Shown here piece after piece: positions 1 through 7,506 of a DNA stretch of 64,000 nt (positions are counted from its first letter, which is position 1; each line of letters starts with the position of its first letter). Under the pieces are notes generated by a model that made no database searches, was not told the DNA's origin, and saw nothing but the letters and a program-made list of their open reading frames with translations. The DNA is taken from the NCBI RefSeq assembly GCF_000439085.1, contig NZ_AUUA01000001.1, positions 496,001-560,000 on the forward strand. Reading direction: 5' to 3'. Source of the DNA: Leminorella grimontii ATCC 33999 = DSM 5078 (GTDB lineage Bacteria; Pseudomonadota; Gammaproteobacteria; Enterobacterales; Enterobacteriaceae). Both the position numbers and the translations under genes were made by a program.

Positions 1-95
1 ACGGTTGTCCTTTCCAATTGATGCAGATGCCTTCTTTTATTGGCTAAGTCTACACAATATTCAGAATAAACAAAGGGACGTATTTGAGCTATTCC

Positions 96-135
96 AAAAA
101 GCATTAAGGGATAGGAATAGCTTCCCGTCCCTTAA
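96..135 (-). terminator. Probable intrinsic terminator of the small ORF at 171-248
   Basis: Arms 104-117 and 122-135 pair almost completely (TTAAGGGA with TCCCTTAA, then GGAA with TTCC around a 4-base loop). On the minus strand the stem is followed by five T (96-100). It lies about 35 bases past the stop of the 25-residue minus-strand ORF, which supports a short independent transcript. Confidence 0.5.
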
Positions 136-170
136 GATTGTCTATATTCGCTTTTACCTATGAAAAAAGC

Positions 171-248
171 TTAAAAGAAGTGAGGCGTTGACAGCTCCAC
201 AACGGTATCGGAAATACGTGCGAACGTTGACTTAATGAGCTTTGCCAT
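171..248 (-). CDS. Putative 25-residue small protein
   Basis: This short minus-strand ORF encodes 25 residues, beginning MAKLIKSTFARISD and ending TPHFF. The support is contextual. A very strong Shine-Dalgarno sequence (GGAGGA) sits 6 bases before the ATG at 246-248. A near-perfect CRP site lies 50 bases upstream at 298-313. A terminator-like hairpin follows at 96-135. The peptide has basic residues at the start and alternating hydrophobic residues, so it could be amphipathic, but there is no clear membrane span. I do not recognise the family. It may be a small regulatory or stress peptide, or a leader for something left of the window, although the terminator argues against a leader. Confidence 0.5.
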   Translation of the reverse strand: MAKLIKSTFARISDTVVELSTPHFF

Positions 249-297
249 GATGATTCCTCCTTTTATGTAAGTGGGTTATCGGTATCTAATCTCTAAG

Positions 298-313
298 TGT
301 GATTTTAATCACA
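298..313. promoter_or_regulatory. Probable CRP-cAMP binding site
   Basis: TGTGATTTTAATCACA matches the CRP consensus TGTGA-N6-TCACA in both half-sites. Its centre (305.5) is about 41 bases upstream of a plausible transcription start near 264 on the minus strand, with a weak -10 (GATAAC, 280-275) between. That spacing is typical of a class II CRP-activated promoter driving the ORF at 171-248. The divergent gene at 749 is too far away to be the obvious target. Confidence 0.6.
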
Positions 314-748
314 TAAACGGATTCATCAAGCCTTCATAAAATAAAGTTTAAAGCTTAAAAAATGCTTTAAGTAAAGGCGGGTTTGCACTCGTACTCTTTA
401 CTTTACAGGTAAATAACGCGGTCGTTTTGACCGTATTGTTCAGCGGTACGTTATGACTATATGTCTGAACGCCGTTCTAAATCGCTGTGAATCGATTTCT
501 TCATTAATTGACCTTACGCTTATCGTCGGCGTTATTTCGCTATTGTTTACGACGTTTTGTTATCAATATATGAGCTGAATGGAAAATAGTGAAACACGTT
601 AATGATTTTATTTGTTGATTATTACTCTCTGTTTTTCCCGTGAAGGTGCAACGCTTAATGTGTGTATTTTGCTTTAAGTTTTAGTTAAGATCTTTGCGTT
701 AGACTCCATATCGAAGTCTGATGATATTGATATAAATAAGGGAGAATT
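314..748. other. Intergenic stretch, no gene seen
   Basis: AT-rich DNA between the CRP site and the DUF1090 gene. It presumably carries the promoter of the gene at 749. I see no convincing ORF, RNA or strong hairpin. Confidence 0.5.
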
Positions 749-1138
749 ATGAATTTCAAAGTTATGGCGCTGGTCGCCTGTGCATTCGCTTTTTCTGTTT
801 CCACCTCCGCGCTGGCGGCTGAGGGGCTGACCGGATGCGCCGCCAAGCAGCATGAGGTTGAACAGCAGATTGAACAGGCTAAAAAGTATAATAATGCTCA
901 TCGGGTCGCTGGGTTGGAAAAGGCCCTGCAGGAAATTAAAGACGGCTGTAACGATGCCACGTTGAAAGCGCAGCGCGAGCAGGATATCGCCGAGAAAAAG
1001 GCGAAGGTAGCCGAGCGTAAACAGGAGCTGCAGGAAGCCCAGGCCGATGGTCGAAGCGATAAGGTCGCTAAAAAGCAAAAAAAGCTGGACGAAGCGCTTG
1101 AAGAGCTGAAAGAAGCACAAGCAGAGCTGCTTCGCTAA
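749..1138 (+). CDS. DUF1090 family periplasmic protein (YqjC-like)
   Basis: The 129-residue product has a cleavable Sec signal peptide (about residues 1-23, hydrophobic core then SALA-A). The mature part is almost entirely charged helix rich in Glu, Lys, Ala and Gln (about 35-129) with coiled-coil periodicity and two cysteines (about 31 and 70). This is the pattern of the DUF1090/YqjC family of small periplasmic proteins, whose biochemical role is not settled. A good Shine-Dalgarno sequence (GGGAGAA) precedes the ATG and a strong terminator follows, so it is probably monocistronic. The family call is good; assignment to yqjC itself is uncertain because the usual yqjD/yqjE neighbours are absent. 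Confidence 0.8.
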   Translation: MNFKVMALVACAFAFSVSTSALAAEGLTGCAAKQHEVEQQIEQAKKYNNAHRVAGLEKALQEIKDGCNDATLKAQREQDIAEKKAKVAERKQELQEAQADGRSDKVAKKQKKLDEALEELKEAQAELLR

Positions 1139-1161
1139 GCGAATACGCAATGCTCATCTCG

Positions 1162-1187
1162 GCCTCGCATTAGTGCGGGGCTTTTTT
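1162..1187 (+). terminator. Intrinsic terminator after the DUF1090 gene
   Basis: Stem GCCTCGCA / TGCGGGGC around a short loop, followed by six T (1182-1187). It touches the 3' end of the convergent gene at 1186-1653. Confidence 0.85.
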
Positions 1188-1653
1188 ATTTATCTTTTTC
1201 TGTCAGGCGGATATGGTCAACGTTCCAATGGTGGAGCAGCTCTCTGACAATCAACAGAGTAGCGGTAAATTCAGCGTCATAGGGAATTGCTTTTCTCAAT
1301 GCCGGGCTGCCGTTAACGATATCCGCAAGCTGGTTAAAAACGTCCTCAACCTGTTCAACGCTGACGTAGTTTTCCCGTGTGGAATTTATCGCGGTCAGGG
1401 TAGGGATGCGCCTGATAACCGCGCTGTCGGTCGTTAACGCTATCTCACCGGCCAGCTTTTTTCTTTCCGGCATAATAACGTCTTCAACGATTTCAATGCC
1501 AAGTTCCAGCTCAGCGGCCAGCGCAGGCTCATGCTGAAGCTGGAAATGAGAAAGCCGCTTGGCGCCTATCGGCATGCGAATTTCGCTGTCCGGCATTTTT
1601 ACTATCGTCTCTTCATCGTTAATGAGGAGTTTTCCTACCGCAATGTTACTCAT
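1186..1653 (-). CDS. Hypothetical protein of 155 residues
   Basis: I do not recognise this protein. It has no signal peptide or membrane segment and is mixed alpha/beta in composition. It contains one Met/Pro-rich stretch (about 19-30), an acidic helix (about 44-62), and a helical C-terminal half ending in a His-His-Trp pair (about 141-143). The ATG at 1651-1653 has only a weak ribosome site. It stands alone, 55 bases from the stop of tqsA (same strand, upstream), so it may be co-transcribed with tqsA. Its stop codon overlaps the T-tract of the convergent terminator. Codon use looks like its neighbours, which argues for a real gene, probably cytoplasmic. Confidence 0.6.
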   Translation of the reverse strand: MSNIAVGKLLINDEETIVKMPDSEIRMPIGAKRLSHFQLQHEPALAAELELGIEIVEDVIMPERKKLAGEIALTTDSAVIRRIPTLTAINSTRENYVSVEQVEDVFNQLADIVNGSPALRKAIPYDAEFTATLLIVRELLHHWNVDHIRLTEKDK

Positions 1654-1708
1654 GCTACGTCCGTGAACGCGTATAGCGCCTAATGTGTGTTATTTATATA
1701 TTCTAATG

Positions 1709-2788
1709 TTAACGTTTCTTTTGATTAATGCCGAAATCAGAACCTTCATTTTGAGCGCTGTCAGGCAAGTCGCTTAAGAGTACGGCAATATTATGCCCAC
1801 CGTTGGTTTGTTCCAACGTTATCTTCAAGACGATAGTTAAGGGTACCGAAAGCAGCATGCCGACCGGCCCCAACAGCCAGCCCCAAAAGATGAGAGAGAG
1901 GAATACGACCAGCGTTGAAAGCCCTAAACCCCGGCCCATCACCCTTGGCTCAAGGATATTCCCCAATACCAGATTTACGGCGAGATAACCGCCCGTGACG
2001 AGCAGCGCTTCATAAGGGCCGATAAATACCAGCGTTTGCAGGACGGGAGGAATGGCGGCCAGTATAGAACCGATAGTGGGAATAAAGTTAAGCAAGAAGG
2101 CCAGCAGGCCCCAGATAAACGCAAAGTGAACCTCAAGCAAAACCAGCATGCCCCATACGACCAGGCCGGTAAGCAGGCTAATGGCGGTTTTTAACGCCAG
2201 ATAGTGCGTCACGTCGTTAACGGCTTGGGCAATGGCGTTCATGCCTTCCGCAGGGCGCGACATCACCTGCCGCAGCTTGCCGGGAAGCTGTGGTACCTCC
2301 AGCAGCATGAAAACGACGGTGAGCAGTAATAAAACGACCGACGTCATCGCATTGGATAGCTGAGCCACCGTTTTGGTCAGCACAGACATCGCCGCACCGG
2401 GATCGAAGTACTTGGTGAGGTCCTCTGCCGACACGGCAATTCCTGCGTCCTGTAACCAAAGCGCAAGCTTCTGCAGCGGTGCAAAGAGCGAGTCGCGATA
2501 CAGCGGAAGCGTTCTCGCCAGCTCATTGAGCGCGGCCCCAAGATAGGACGTCAGCAGAAAAACCGTAACAACGAGAATGGTCAACAGCAAAAAAACCGCA
2601 AGCACGCGCGGAATGCGCAACTTTTCCAGGCCGCGGACGACCGGATTAAGCACGACGGCGATAAACAGCGACAGAATGAGCGGGACAACGATAGCGGCCG
2701 CAACCTTAACGCCGGCTAAAATGATAACCAGCATGGCCAGCATAATAACGATCTTTAGGCCATCTGACGTGATTATCGATTTAGACAT
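1709..2788 (-). CDS. tqsA: AI-2E family exporter TqsA
   Basis: TqsA is an inner-membrane protein of the AI-2E/UPF0118 family. In E. coli it is reported to export the quorum signal autoinducer-2. The 359-residue product matches E. coli TqsA nearly throughout, including the start ([20 protein letters not shown]), the [17 protein letters not shown] segment, and the family signature [20 protein letters not shown] before the last membrane segments. About seven or eight hydrophobic spans are visible, with a long polar stretch at about 85-140. The C-terminal tail (from about 335) is longer than in E. coli. A good ribosome site (GGAGATTTCC) fixes the ATG at 2788. In E. coli this gene neighbours ydgH-pntAB; here they are about 36 kb apart. 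A paralogue, ydiK, is at 17121-18224. Confidence 0.9.
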   Translation of the reverse strand: MSKSIITSDGLKIVIMLAMLVIILAGVKVAAAIVVPLILSLFIAVVLNPVVRGLEKLRIPRVLAVFLLLTILVVTVFLLTSYLGAALNELARTLPLYRDSLFAPLQKLALWLQDAGIAVSAEDLTKYFDPGAAMSVLTKTVAQLSNAMTSVVLLLLTVVFMLLEVPQLPGKLRQVMSRPAEGMNAIAQAVNDVTHYLALKTAISLLTGLVVWGMLVLLEVHFAFIWGLLAFLLNFIPTIGSILAAIPPVLQTLVFIGPYEALLVTGGYLAVNLVLGNILEPRVMGRGLGLSTLVVFLSLIFWGWLLGPVGMLLSVPLTIVLKITLEQTNGGHNIAVLLSDLPDSAQNEGSDFGINQKKR

Positions 2789-3007
2789 AGGGAAATCTCC
2801 ACGTTAACGGCCGCTTTTGCCTTAACTCGTTGCTTGATTGTGCTGTTCACTAAATAAATGGGTGTGCATTTTAATCGAAAACCGGTTTGAGCGTCCCGCT
2901 TTTTATTCGTCATAAAACCGTCACCGAGCTTTCACGCTACCGTTATAAACCGCAGTTAATCTCTCTTTGCCTTTAAAAAAACAAACTTAATCAATAAGGA
3001 ATGAGCG

Positions 3008-4153
3008 ATGAAAAGCGACTATAATCGGCGGCTATTTATTAAAAGCGCGACCGTAGCGACGGCGGCAATGCTGTTTTCTCAGGCTCCTGCATGGGCCCAG
3101 GGGACGTCTCGCCGCATAACTCAGGCGATTAACCCTATTTCACTTAACGCCTGTAAGGCGCTTTCGCCAGAAGAGATGGCGACCGGATCTTCTCTGGTTC
3201 AGCACGCGCGAAGCTATCTGGAACAGCAGATCGGCACGGTAAAGAACGGTGATTTGCGCCGAACGATTGCAACTATCTATAGCCAACCGCAGCCATTGTC
3301 CGTCATACGGCTGGATGCCGATAGCCGCCGGGAGGTTTGGCAGACGCTTAGCGCCAAAGGATACACAAAGGCTGACGAGAAAAGCTTTCTTCCCCCAATG
3401 CCCACAAAGCGCAAGGACGGTGAGGCGTTTTTCAGCGCGCCGGGGAGCGGTTATCAAAGCCACCACGCCTATCCGGGCGGGCTGGCGACGCACGTTGCGG
3501 CCAACGTGTTTATAACTAATGGCATCGTTGATACGTACGTTGACGTCTATAACTATCAGGTAGAGCGGGACATTGCGCTGTCCGCACAGCTTTTACACGA
3601 TCTCCATAAGCCATACGTTTTTCAGTGGCAGGAAGACCGCTCCAGCCGCCAGGAGCAGGCGCTGGCCGGGACCGGGGAGCACCATATTTTATCCGTCGCA
3701 GAGCTGATATATCGAAAAATGCCTGCCGAGCTGGTCGTTGCGACGGCGTGCGCCCATCAGGCGCCAACGGCGGAAAACGACGAGGCGCAAATTGCCGCAT
3801 GGCTGGACGCCGCCGCGATTATTGCGGGTACAGACCCCGTTTCCTACGGGCTGGTGGTGAGAAAGGGCGACGGCGTGACGCTGGCGAATATCGCTCGCCA
3901 AGAGGGATATATCTGCCACCTAGGGGATCACGACTTTGTGCTGTCAGTACCGGCGGTTAAGCAGACACTGCCGGTCATAGAAAAGATCGCGAAGCAGGAT
4001 TACCAAATAGCGCCGAACGACGCCGCGGCCTTTAATGCGCTACGAAATCGCCTCTATTCGACGTACAGCGCTATGCGCGTTCACTATGCCTACGCTACGC
4101 AGGGGGAAGAGGCCATCAGGGCGTTGATGCACGGTGTGGTTATGCCAGCTTAG
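3008..4153 (+). CDS. Tat-exported HD-domain phosphohydrolase-like protein
   Basis: The 381-residue product starts with a twin-arginine signal: Arg-Arg at residues 7-8 in NRRLFIKSA, a hydrophobic stretch, and cleavage near AWA-Q at about 30. The mature part carries metal-binding motifs of the HD superfamily: His152/His153 and His162, then His197-Asp198 in LLHDLHK, His225/His226 in GEHHILS, and His250. HD enzymes hydrolyse phosphate esters or nucleotides with bound metal. Folding and loading metal in the cytoplasm before Tat export would fit. The substrate is unknown, and periplasmic HD proteins are unusual. A strong ribosome site (AAGGAATGAGCG) precedes the ATG. It is a single gene, divergent from tqsA. 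Confidence 0.75.
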   Translation: MKSDYNRRLFIKSATVATAAMLFSQAPAWAQGTSRRITQAINPISLNACKALSPEEMATGSSLVQHARSYLEQQIGTVKNGDLRRTIATIYSQPQPLSVIRLDADSRREVWQTLSAKGYTKADEKSFLPPMPTKRKDGEAFFSAPGSGYQSHHAYPGGLATHVAANVFITNGIVDTYVDVYNYQVERDIALSAQLLHDLHKPYVFQWQEDRSSRQEQALAGTGEHHILSVAELIYRKMPAELVVATACAHQAPTAENDEAQIAAWLDAAAIIAGTDPVSYGLVVRKGDGVTLANIARQEGYICHLGDHDFVLSVPAVKQTLPVIEKIAKQDYQIAPNDAAAFNALRNRLYSTYSAMRVHYAYATQGEEAIRALMHGVVMPA

Positions 4154-4167
4154 CAGTTAGAAATGAC

Positions 4168-4204
4168 CGATAAGGGCGTTACCCGGATGGAAACGTCTTT
4201 ATCG
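4168..4204. terminator. Hairpin after the HD-domain gene, possible weak terminator
   Basis: Arms CGATAAGGGCGTT (4168-4180) and AACGTCTTTATCG (4192-4204) pair over 13 positions with G-T pairs. No T-run follows, so efficient termination is doubtful. Confidence 0.35.
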
Positions 4205-4365
4205 TATTCAATAAATGCAATAAAAAGTAAAAAATCGCCGCTAGCAGTTTGATATTTATTGATATGATAAGATGTTTACCATAGTTTTTCGATTTTCTGG
4301 ATGATAGGGATATTCTCAATGAAAAAGCGTTCATATATGAAAGTTGATAGAGTGGGGGACATCAA

Positions 4366-4722
4366 ATGTTCTCTTTCTTATTAATAAGAACAATAAAATT
4401 TTATCAACGCGCCATTTCTCCCCGCAAAGGTTTTTGCTGTGCCTATCGGTATCACACAGGAAAAGCGTCCTGTTCTGGATTTGCTCTGAAAATGACTCAG
4501 CGCAAGGGAGCCATGATCGCGCTAAGGTTTCTTCCCCGCCAGTTTTCCCGCTGTCGTCATGCCTATCTGGCGATGCGTCAGAATCAGCTTGAGATGCAAA
4601 AGAAAAAGTCCGGAAAGAAGAAGGGACGCCCAGACTCCAACTGGGACTGTTGTCAGGTTGACTGTTGTCAGGTTATTGAGTGCTGCTCTTTTGACGTTTT
4701 GCTTTTTCTGCGTCGCGGTTGA
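4366..4722 (+). CDS. Divergent YidD-like protein with Cys-rich tail
   Basis: Residues 1-60 resemble YidD, the small membrane-associated factor that aids YidC-dependent insertion of inner-membrane proteins. The family pattern L-I-x-x-I-x-x-Y-Q-x-A-I-S-P is clear at the start (LLIRTIKFYQRAISPRKG), and the later Cys-Ser and Arg-Phe-Leu-Pro-Arg...Arg-Cys positions also align. The central P-T-C-S-x-Y core is altered to KASCSGF, so this is a paralogue rather than the conserved yidD beside rnpA. After about residue 80 a basic Lys/Gly/Arg stretch leads to a Cys-rich tail with DCCQV twice in tandem and another Cys-Cys pair. At 118 residues it exceeds the usual 70-90. A GGGGGA ribosome site precedes the ATG. 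Its stop lies inside the palindrome at 4714-4743. Confidence 0.65.
   Translation: MFSFLLIRTIKFYQRAISPRKGFCCAYRYHTGKASCSGFALKMTQRKGAMIALRFLPRQFSRCRHAYLAMRQNQLEMQKKKSGKKKGRPDSNWDCCQVDCCQVIECCSFDVLLFLRRG
4645..4674 (+). repeat. Exact tandem 15-bp repeat inside the YidD-like gene
   Basis: The unit GACTGTTGTCAGGTT occurs twice head to tail without mismatch and encodes DCCQV-DCCQV. The perfect identity points to a recent duplication, possibly a slippage-prone site. Confidence 0.85.
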
Positions 4723-4743
4723 GGGCAATTGCCCTCAACCGCG
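4714..4743. terminator. Perfect 30-bp palindrome between convergent genes
   Basis: CGCGGTTGAGGGCAA is followed at once by its exact reverse complement, giving an uninterrupted 30-bp dyad between the YidD-like gene and convergent ltaE. It contains the TGA stop of the YidD-like gene. Neither side has a strong T-run (TATTTC on the plus side). It probably acts as a bidirectional 3'-end hairpin, but it could be a protein-binding dyad. Confidence 0.5.
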
Positions 4744-4752
4744 GTATTTCAG

Positions 4753-5814
4753 TTACCCCTCGTAAATCGCCCTGGAAGCCTGGCCTGAGCCAGAGCCGGG
4801 AACGGCCATCAGCCGCTTAAACTCGCCCCACAGCTCGGCGACGCGCTGCAGGTCCTCTTTTGATACGTCGAGGTGAGTCACGATGCGCGTGACCGGGCCG
4901 GCGTTAATCAGAACGCCGCGCTGCTTCATCCAGGGGCCGAGCTGGTTAGCCTCATTGGCGGGGATGCGGACGAACAGCATATTGGTTTGTGCGCCGGAGC
5001 CAATAACCTCGACGCCCATGTCCTCAAGGCGCTGCGCGAGCCAGCTGGCGTTGTCGTGGTCTTCCCTAAGGCGTTCGACGTTATGGTGCAGGGCATAAAG
5101 CGCGCCCTGAGCGAGGATGCCGGCCTGACGCATCCCTCCGCCGACCATTTTTCTCCAGCGGCGTGCGCGCTTGATGTACTCGGCGCTGCCGCAAAGAAGT
5201 GAACCCACCGGCGCGCCAAGCCCCTTAGACAGGCAAATCGTCAGCGTATCGCAGTACTGCGTCAGGGTGGTCAAAGGCACGTTCATCGCCACCGCGGCGT
5301 TAAAAATACGCGCGCCGTCGACGTGAAGCGCCAGCTTTTTCTTGCGGGTAAACGCCCACGCCTGATGCAGGTAATCCAACGGAAGCGCCTTGCCGTTGTG
5401 CGTGTTTTCCAGACAGAGCAGGCGAGCCTGCGCAAAGTGGAAGTCGTCCGGCTTTATGACGCTGGCGACCGTTTCCAGCGGCAGCGTACCGTCCGGGGCG
5501 ATATCGATAGGCTGGGGCTGGATGCTGCCCAGTACGGCGGCGCCTCCGGCCTCAAACATGTAATTATGGGCTCTTTGCCCGACGATATACTCATCGCCGC
5601 GCTGACAGTGCGTTAACAGTGCCACAAGGTTGGCCTGCGTACCGGTAGGTAAAAACAGCGAGGCTTCTTTGCCGGACATCGCAGCGGCTTCCTGTTCAAG
5701 CTGGTTGACGCTAGGGTCGTCACCGTAAACGTCATCACCCACGGCGGCGTCCGCCATGGCCTGTCGCATAGCCTTACTGGGGCGGGTTACGGTATCACTG
5801 CGCAAATCGATCAT
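4753..5814 (-). CDS. ltaE: Low-specificity L-threonine aldolase
   Basis: LtaE is a cytoplasmic PLP enzyme that splits L-threonine and L-allo-threonine into glycine and acetaldehyde. The 353-residue product has the family hallmarks: MIDLRSDTVTRPS at the start, GDDVYGDDPSVN, the active-site region LHVDGARIFNA (about 160-172), and the PLP lysine in TICLSKGLGAPVGS (about 197). The core matches E. coli LtaE (333 residues); about 20 extra residues at the C-terminus (GSGSGQASRAIYEG) are unusual. A good ribosome site (GAGGTG) precedes the ATG at 5814. It is a single gene, convergent with the YidD-like gene. Confidence 0.93.
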   Translation of the reverse strand: MIDLRSDTVTRPSKAMRQAMADAAVGDDVYGDDPSVNQLEQEAAAMSGKEASLFLPTGTQANLVALLTHCQRGDEYIVGQRAHNYMFEAGGAAVLGSIQPQPIDIAPDGTLPLETVASVIKPDDFHFAQARLLCLENTHNGKALPLDYLHQAWAFTRKKKLALHVDGARIFNAAVAMNVPLTTLTQYCDTLTICLSKGLGAPVGSLLCGSAEYIKRARRWRKMVGGGMRQAGILAQGALYALHHNVERLREDHDNASWLAQRLEDMGVEVIGSGAQTNMLFVRIPANEANQLGPWMKQRGVLINAGPVTRIVTHLDVSKEDLQRVAELWGEFKRLMAVPGSGSGQASRAIYEG

Positions 5815-6239
5815 AAGAACACCTCGGTCTGTGGGTAGGGCGATTGACGTTATTTACGCCTGTTGTATCACGACAGAGGGGAGAAGAAAAAGTGAAAAGG
5901 AAAGAGGAGATGCTCAACCGCTAAACTGACTATGGAGATGCACTCGGCAATATCGCAGTAAATAAGCTCCAGAGTGAAAAGCTGACTTCCCAAAAGCGTT
6001 TTATTTCGTTAAGCGAGGTAAGGGCGCGTTAGCATGAGGCATCGTTCGCCTTTTATTAATTTTCGCCAACCCAGAAAGGAGGATCTTTACGATCCTTGAG
6101 GGAGAAAAGGCGATCAAATGCGCCCTGTTGCCAAAAAATGCGTAATAACTCGATAAAATGGACAGATATCTTGTTTTCTTTCGATAATTAGGCTAATTAA
6201 ACATCTGTAGTAGAAATAATCAGTGGAGAAGAGAACCCG
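5815..6239. other. 425-bp intergenic region between ltaE and nlpC
   Basis: Divergent promoter region. A small hairpin AGGATC/GATCCT lies near 6080-6095. Only ORFs of 10-13 codons are present, and none has good support. No recognisable RNA gene was seen. Confidence 0.4.
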
Positions 6240-6707
6240 ATGCGTTTACGTCATTTATTCGTGCTGGCTTTGCTGGTGCTCGCGGGCTGTTCCAGCCACA
6301 AAGCGCCGCCGCCGAGCGGTAAGCTCTCCGATCCCATCTACGTTTTGGCCCAACTTAAAGAACAGCATCGAGAATGGCGCGGCGCACCTTATCATTACGG
6401 CGGCCTGTCGCGCAGCGGCGTGGACTGCTCTGGTTTCGTTCTTTTGACCTTTCAGGACAGATTTAATATCAATCTTCCCCGTACGACAAAGCAGCAGGCG
6501 AGCATTGGTTCGCCCGTTTCTCGCGATGAGCTGATGCCGGGCGACCTCGTTTTCTTTAAAACCGGCCGGGGTGAAAACGGTCTTCACGTCGGCATTTACG
6601 ATGCCGATGGCACTTTCCTTCACGCATCCACCAGCAAGGGCGTGATGACGTCCTCTCTGGACAGCCCCTATTGGAAGAGCGCCTATTGGCAGTCTCGACG
6701 ACTGTAG
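6240..6707 (+). CDS. nlpC: NlpC/P60 lipoprotein, probable peptidoglycan endopeptidase NlpC
   Basis: NlpC/P60 enzymes cut peptide bonds in peptidoglycan stems. This 155-residue protein has a lipoprotein signal ending LVLAG-C17. The Cys-His catalytic fold spans about 40-150: Cys63 in GVDCSGF, His116 in LHVGIY, and a third polar residue at or near His128 in FLHAS. Length and sequence fit E. coli NlpC (154 residues). An outer-membrane periplasmic location is expected because residues after the Cys (SSHK) lack an Asp retention signal. GGAGAAGAG precedes the ATG. The WYL regulator starts 10 bases after the stop, so the two are probably co-transcribed. Confidence 0.88.
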   Translation: MRLRHLFVLALLVLAGCSSHKAPPPSGKLSDPIYVLAQLKEQHREWRGAPYHYGGLSRSGVDCSGFVLLTFQDRFNINLPRTTKQQASIGSPVSRDELMPGDLVFFKTGRGENGLHVGIYDADGTFLHASTSKGVMTSSLDSPYWKSAYWQSRRL

Positions 6708-6716
6708 GAAGGGCTT

Positions 6717-7406
6717 ATGTCCCGCTCTGAACGCCTGCTGTCCCTGCTGCAGCTTCTTCGTAGCCACCGTTATCCTATGAGCGGCAAAGCGCTGGCGGCT
6801 AGCCTCAACGTTAGTCTGAGAACGCTGTATCGCGATATCCGAAGCCTGCAGGCTCAGGGGGCGGCGATAGAAGGCGAGGCGGGCGTAGGCTACGTTCTGA
6901 AAGAAGGTTTTCTGCTTCCTCCCCTGATGTTTACGCCACAGGAGATTGAGGCGCTGACTCTCGGTGCTCGCTGGGTGAAAGAGCGCGTTGATGACGAGCT
7001 GGCCACTGCCGCGACGCAGGCGCTGGCCAAGATTGCCGCCGTCGTTTCGCCGCCGCTTCGCTATCGGCTTGAGAGCGCGCCTTTGCTCATTGGGCCTTCC
7101 GACAGAACGCTTCACTGTCAGGAGATGATTACCCGCCTGCGCGGTGCCGTTGAGAATGAGCGTAAAATCGAGATGAGCTATATGGACAGCTCCGGTCGCG
7201 CAACGCGCCGAACCGTTTGGCCGTTTGCGATAGGCTTTTTTGACGACGTTCGCCTGCTGCTTGCGTGGTGCGAGCTGCGCAACGAAGTGCGAAACTTTCG
7301 GGTCGATCGTCTGAGCGAACTGCGCATTCTGGATGAACGGTATCCGCGGCGCCGCCAGGCGTTGTTAAAAGAGTGGTATCGCCATAACGGCATCACGCAA
7401 GATTAG
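6717..7406 (+). CDS. YafY-like HTH/WYL-domain transcriptional regulator
   Basis: The 229-residue protein has an N-terminal winged helix of the HTH_11/DeoR kind (about 1-60, ALAASLNVSLRTLYRDIRSLQAQG) followed by a WYL domain (about 135-215), a ligand-sensing fold. The tyrosine of the WYL core is in IEMSYMDSSG, and a WPFAIGF segment follows. This architecture matches E. coli YafY. It ends 100 bases before a VOC-family gene whose upstream region holds an inverted repeat TGACA-N5-TGTCA, the probable operator. An AGGAAGGG ribosome site precedes the ATG at 6717. The regulator-plus-VOC pairing suggests control of a small detoxification or resistance gene; the ligand is unknown. Confidence 0.8.
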   Translation: MSRSERLLSLLQLLRSHRYPMSGKALAASLNVSLRTLYRDIRSLQAQGAAIEGEAGVGYVLKEGFLLPPLMFTPQEIEALTLGARWVKERVDDELATAATQALAKIAAVVSPPLRYRLESAPLLIGPSDRTLHCQEMITRLRGAVENERKIEMSYMDSSGRATRRTVWPFAIGFFDDVRLLLAWCELRNEVRNFRVDRLSELRILDERYPRRRQALLKEWYRHNGITQD

Positions 7407-7414
7407 CCGACTAC

Positions 7415-7429
7415 TGACACAAACTGTCA
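7415..7429. promoter_or_regulatory. Inverted repeat, probable operator of the WYL regulator
   Basis: TGACACAAACTGTCA is a dyad with 5-bp arms and a 5-bp spacer, located between the WYL regulator and the VOC gene, about 78 bases upstream of the VOC start codon. It is the only clear dyad in this interval, so it is the likely regulator-binding site. Confidence 0.5.
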
Positions 7430-7506
7430 CTTCACCTCAGTATTCTCCTCCTTGAACTCACCAGGTCGCTGATATGGCCTGCAATCTGTACATCAAGGAG
7501 ATAAAT

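Noticed and set aside
5880-5940. Ten-codon ORF after GAGAAGAAAAAG
   Set aside because: Too short, with low complexity, and without other support.
6255-7115. 286-codon open frame opposite nlpC and the WYL regulator
   Set aside because: It spans two real genes on the other strand, with low-complexity Arg/Ala/Gln composition.
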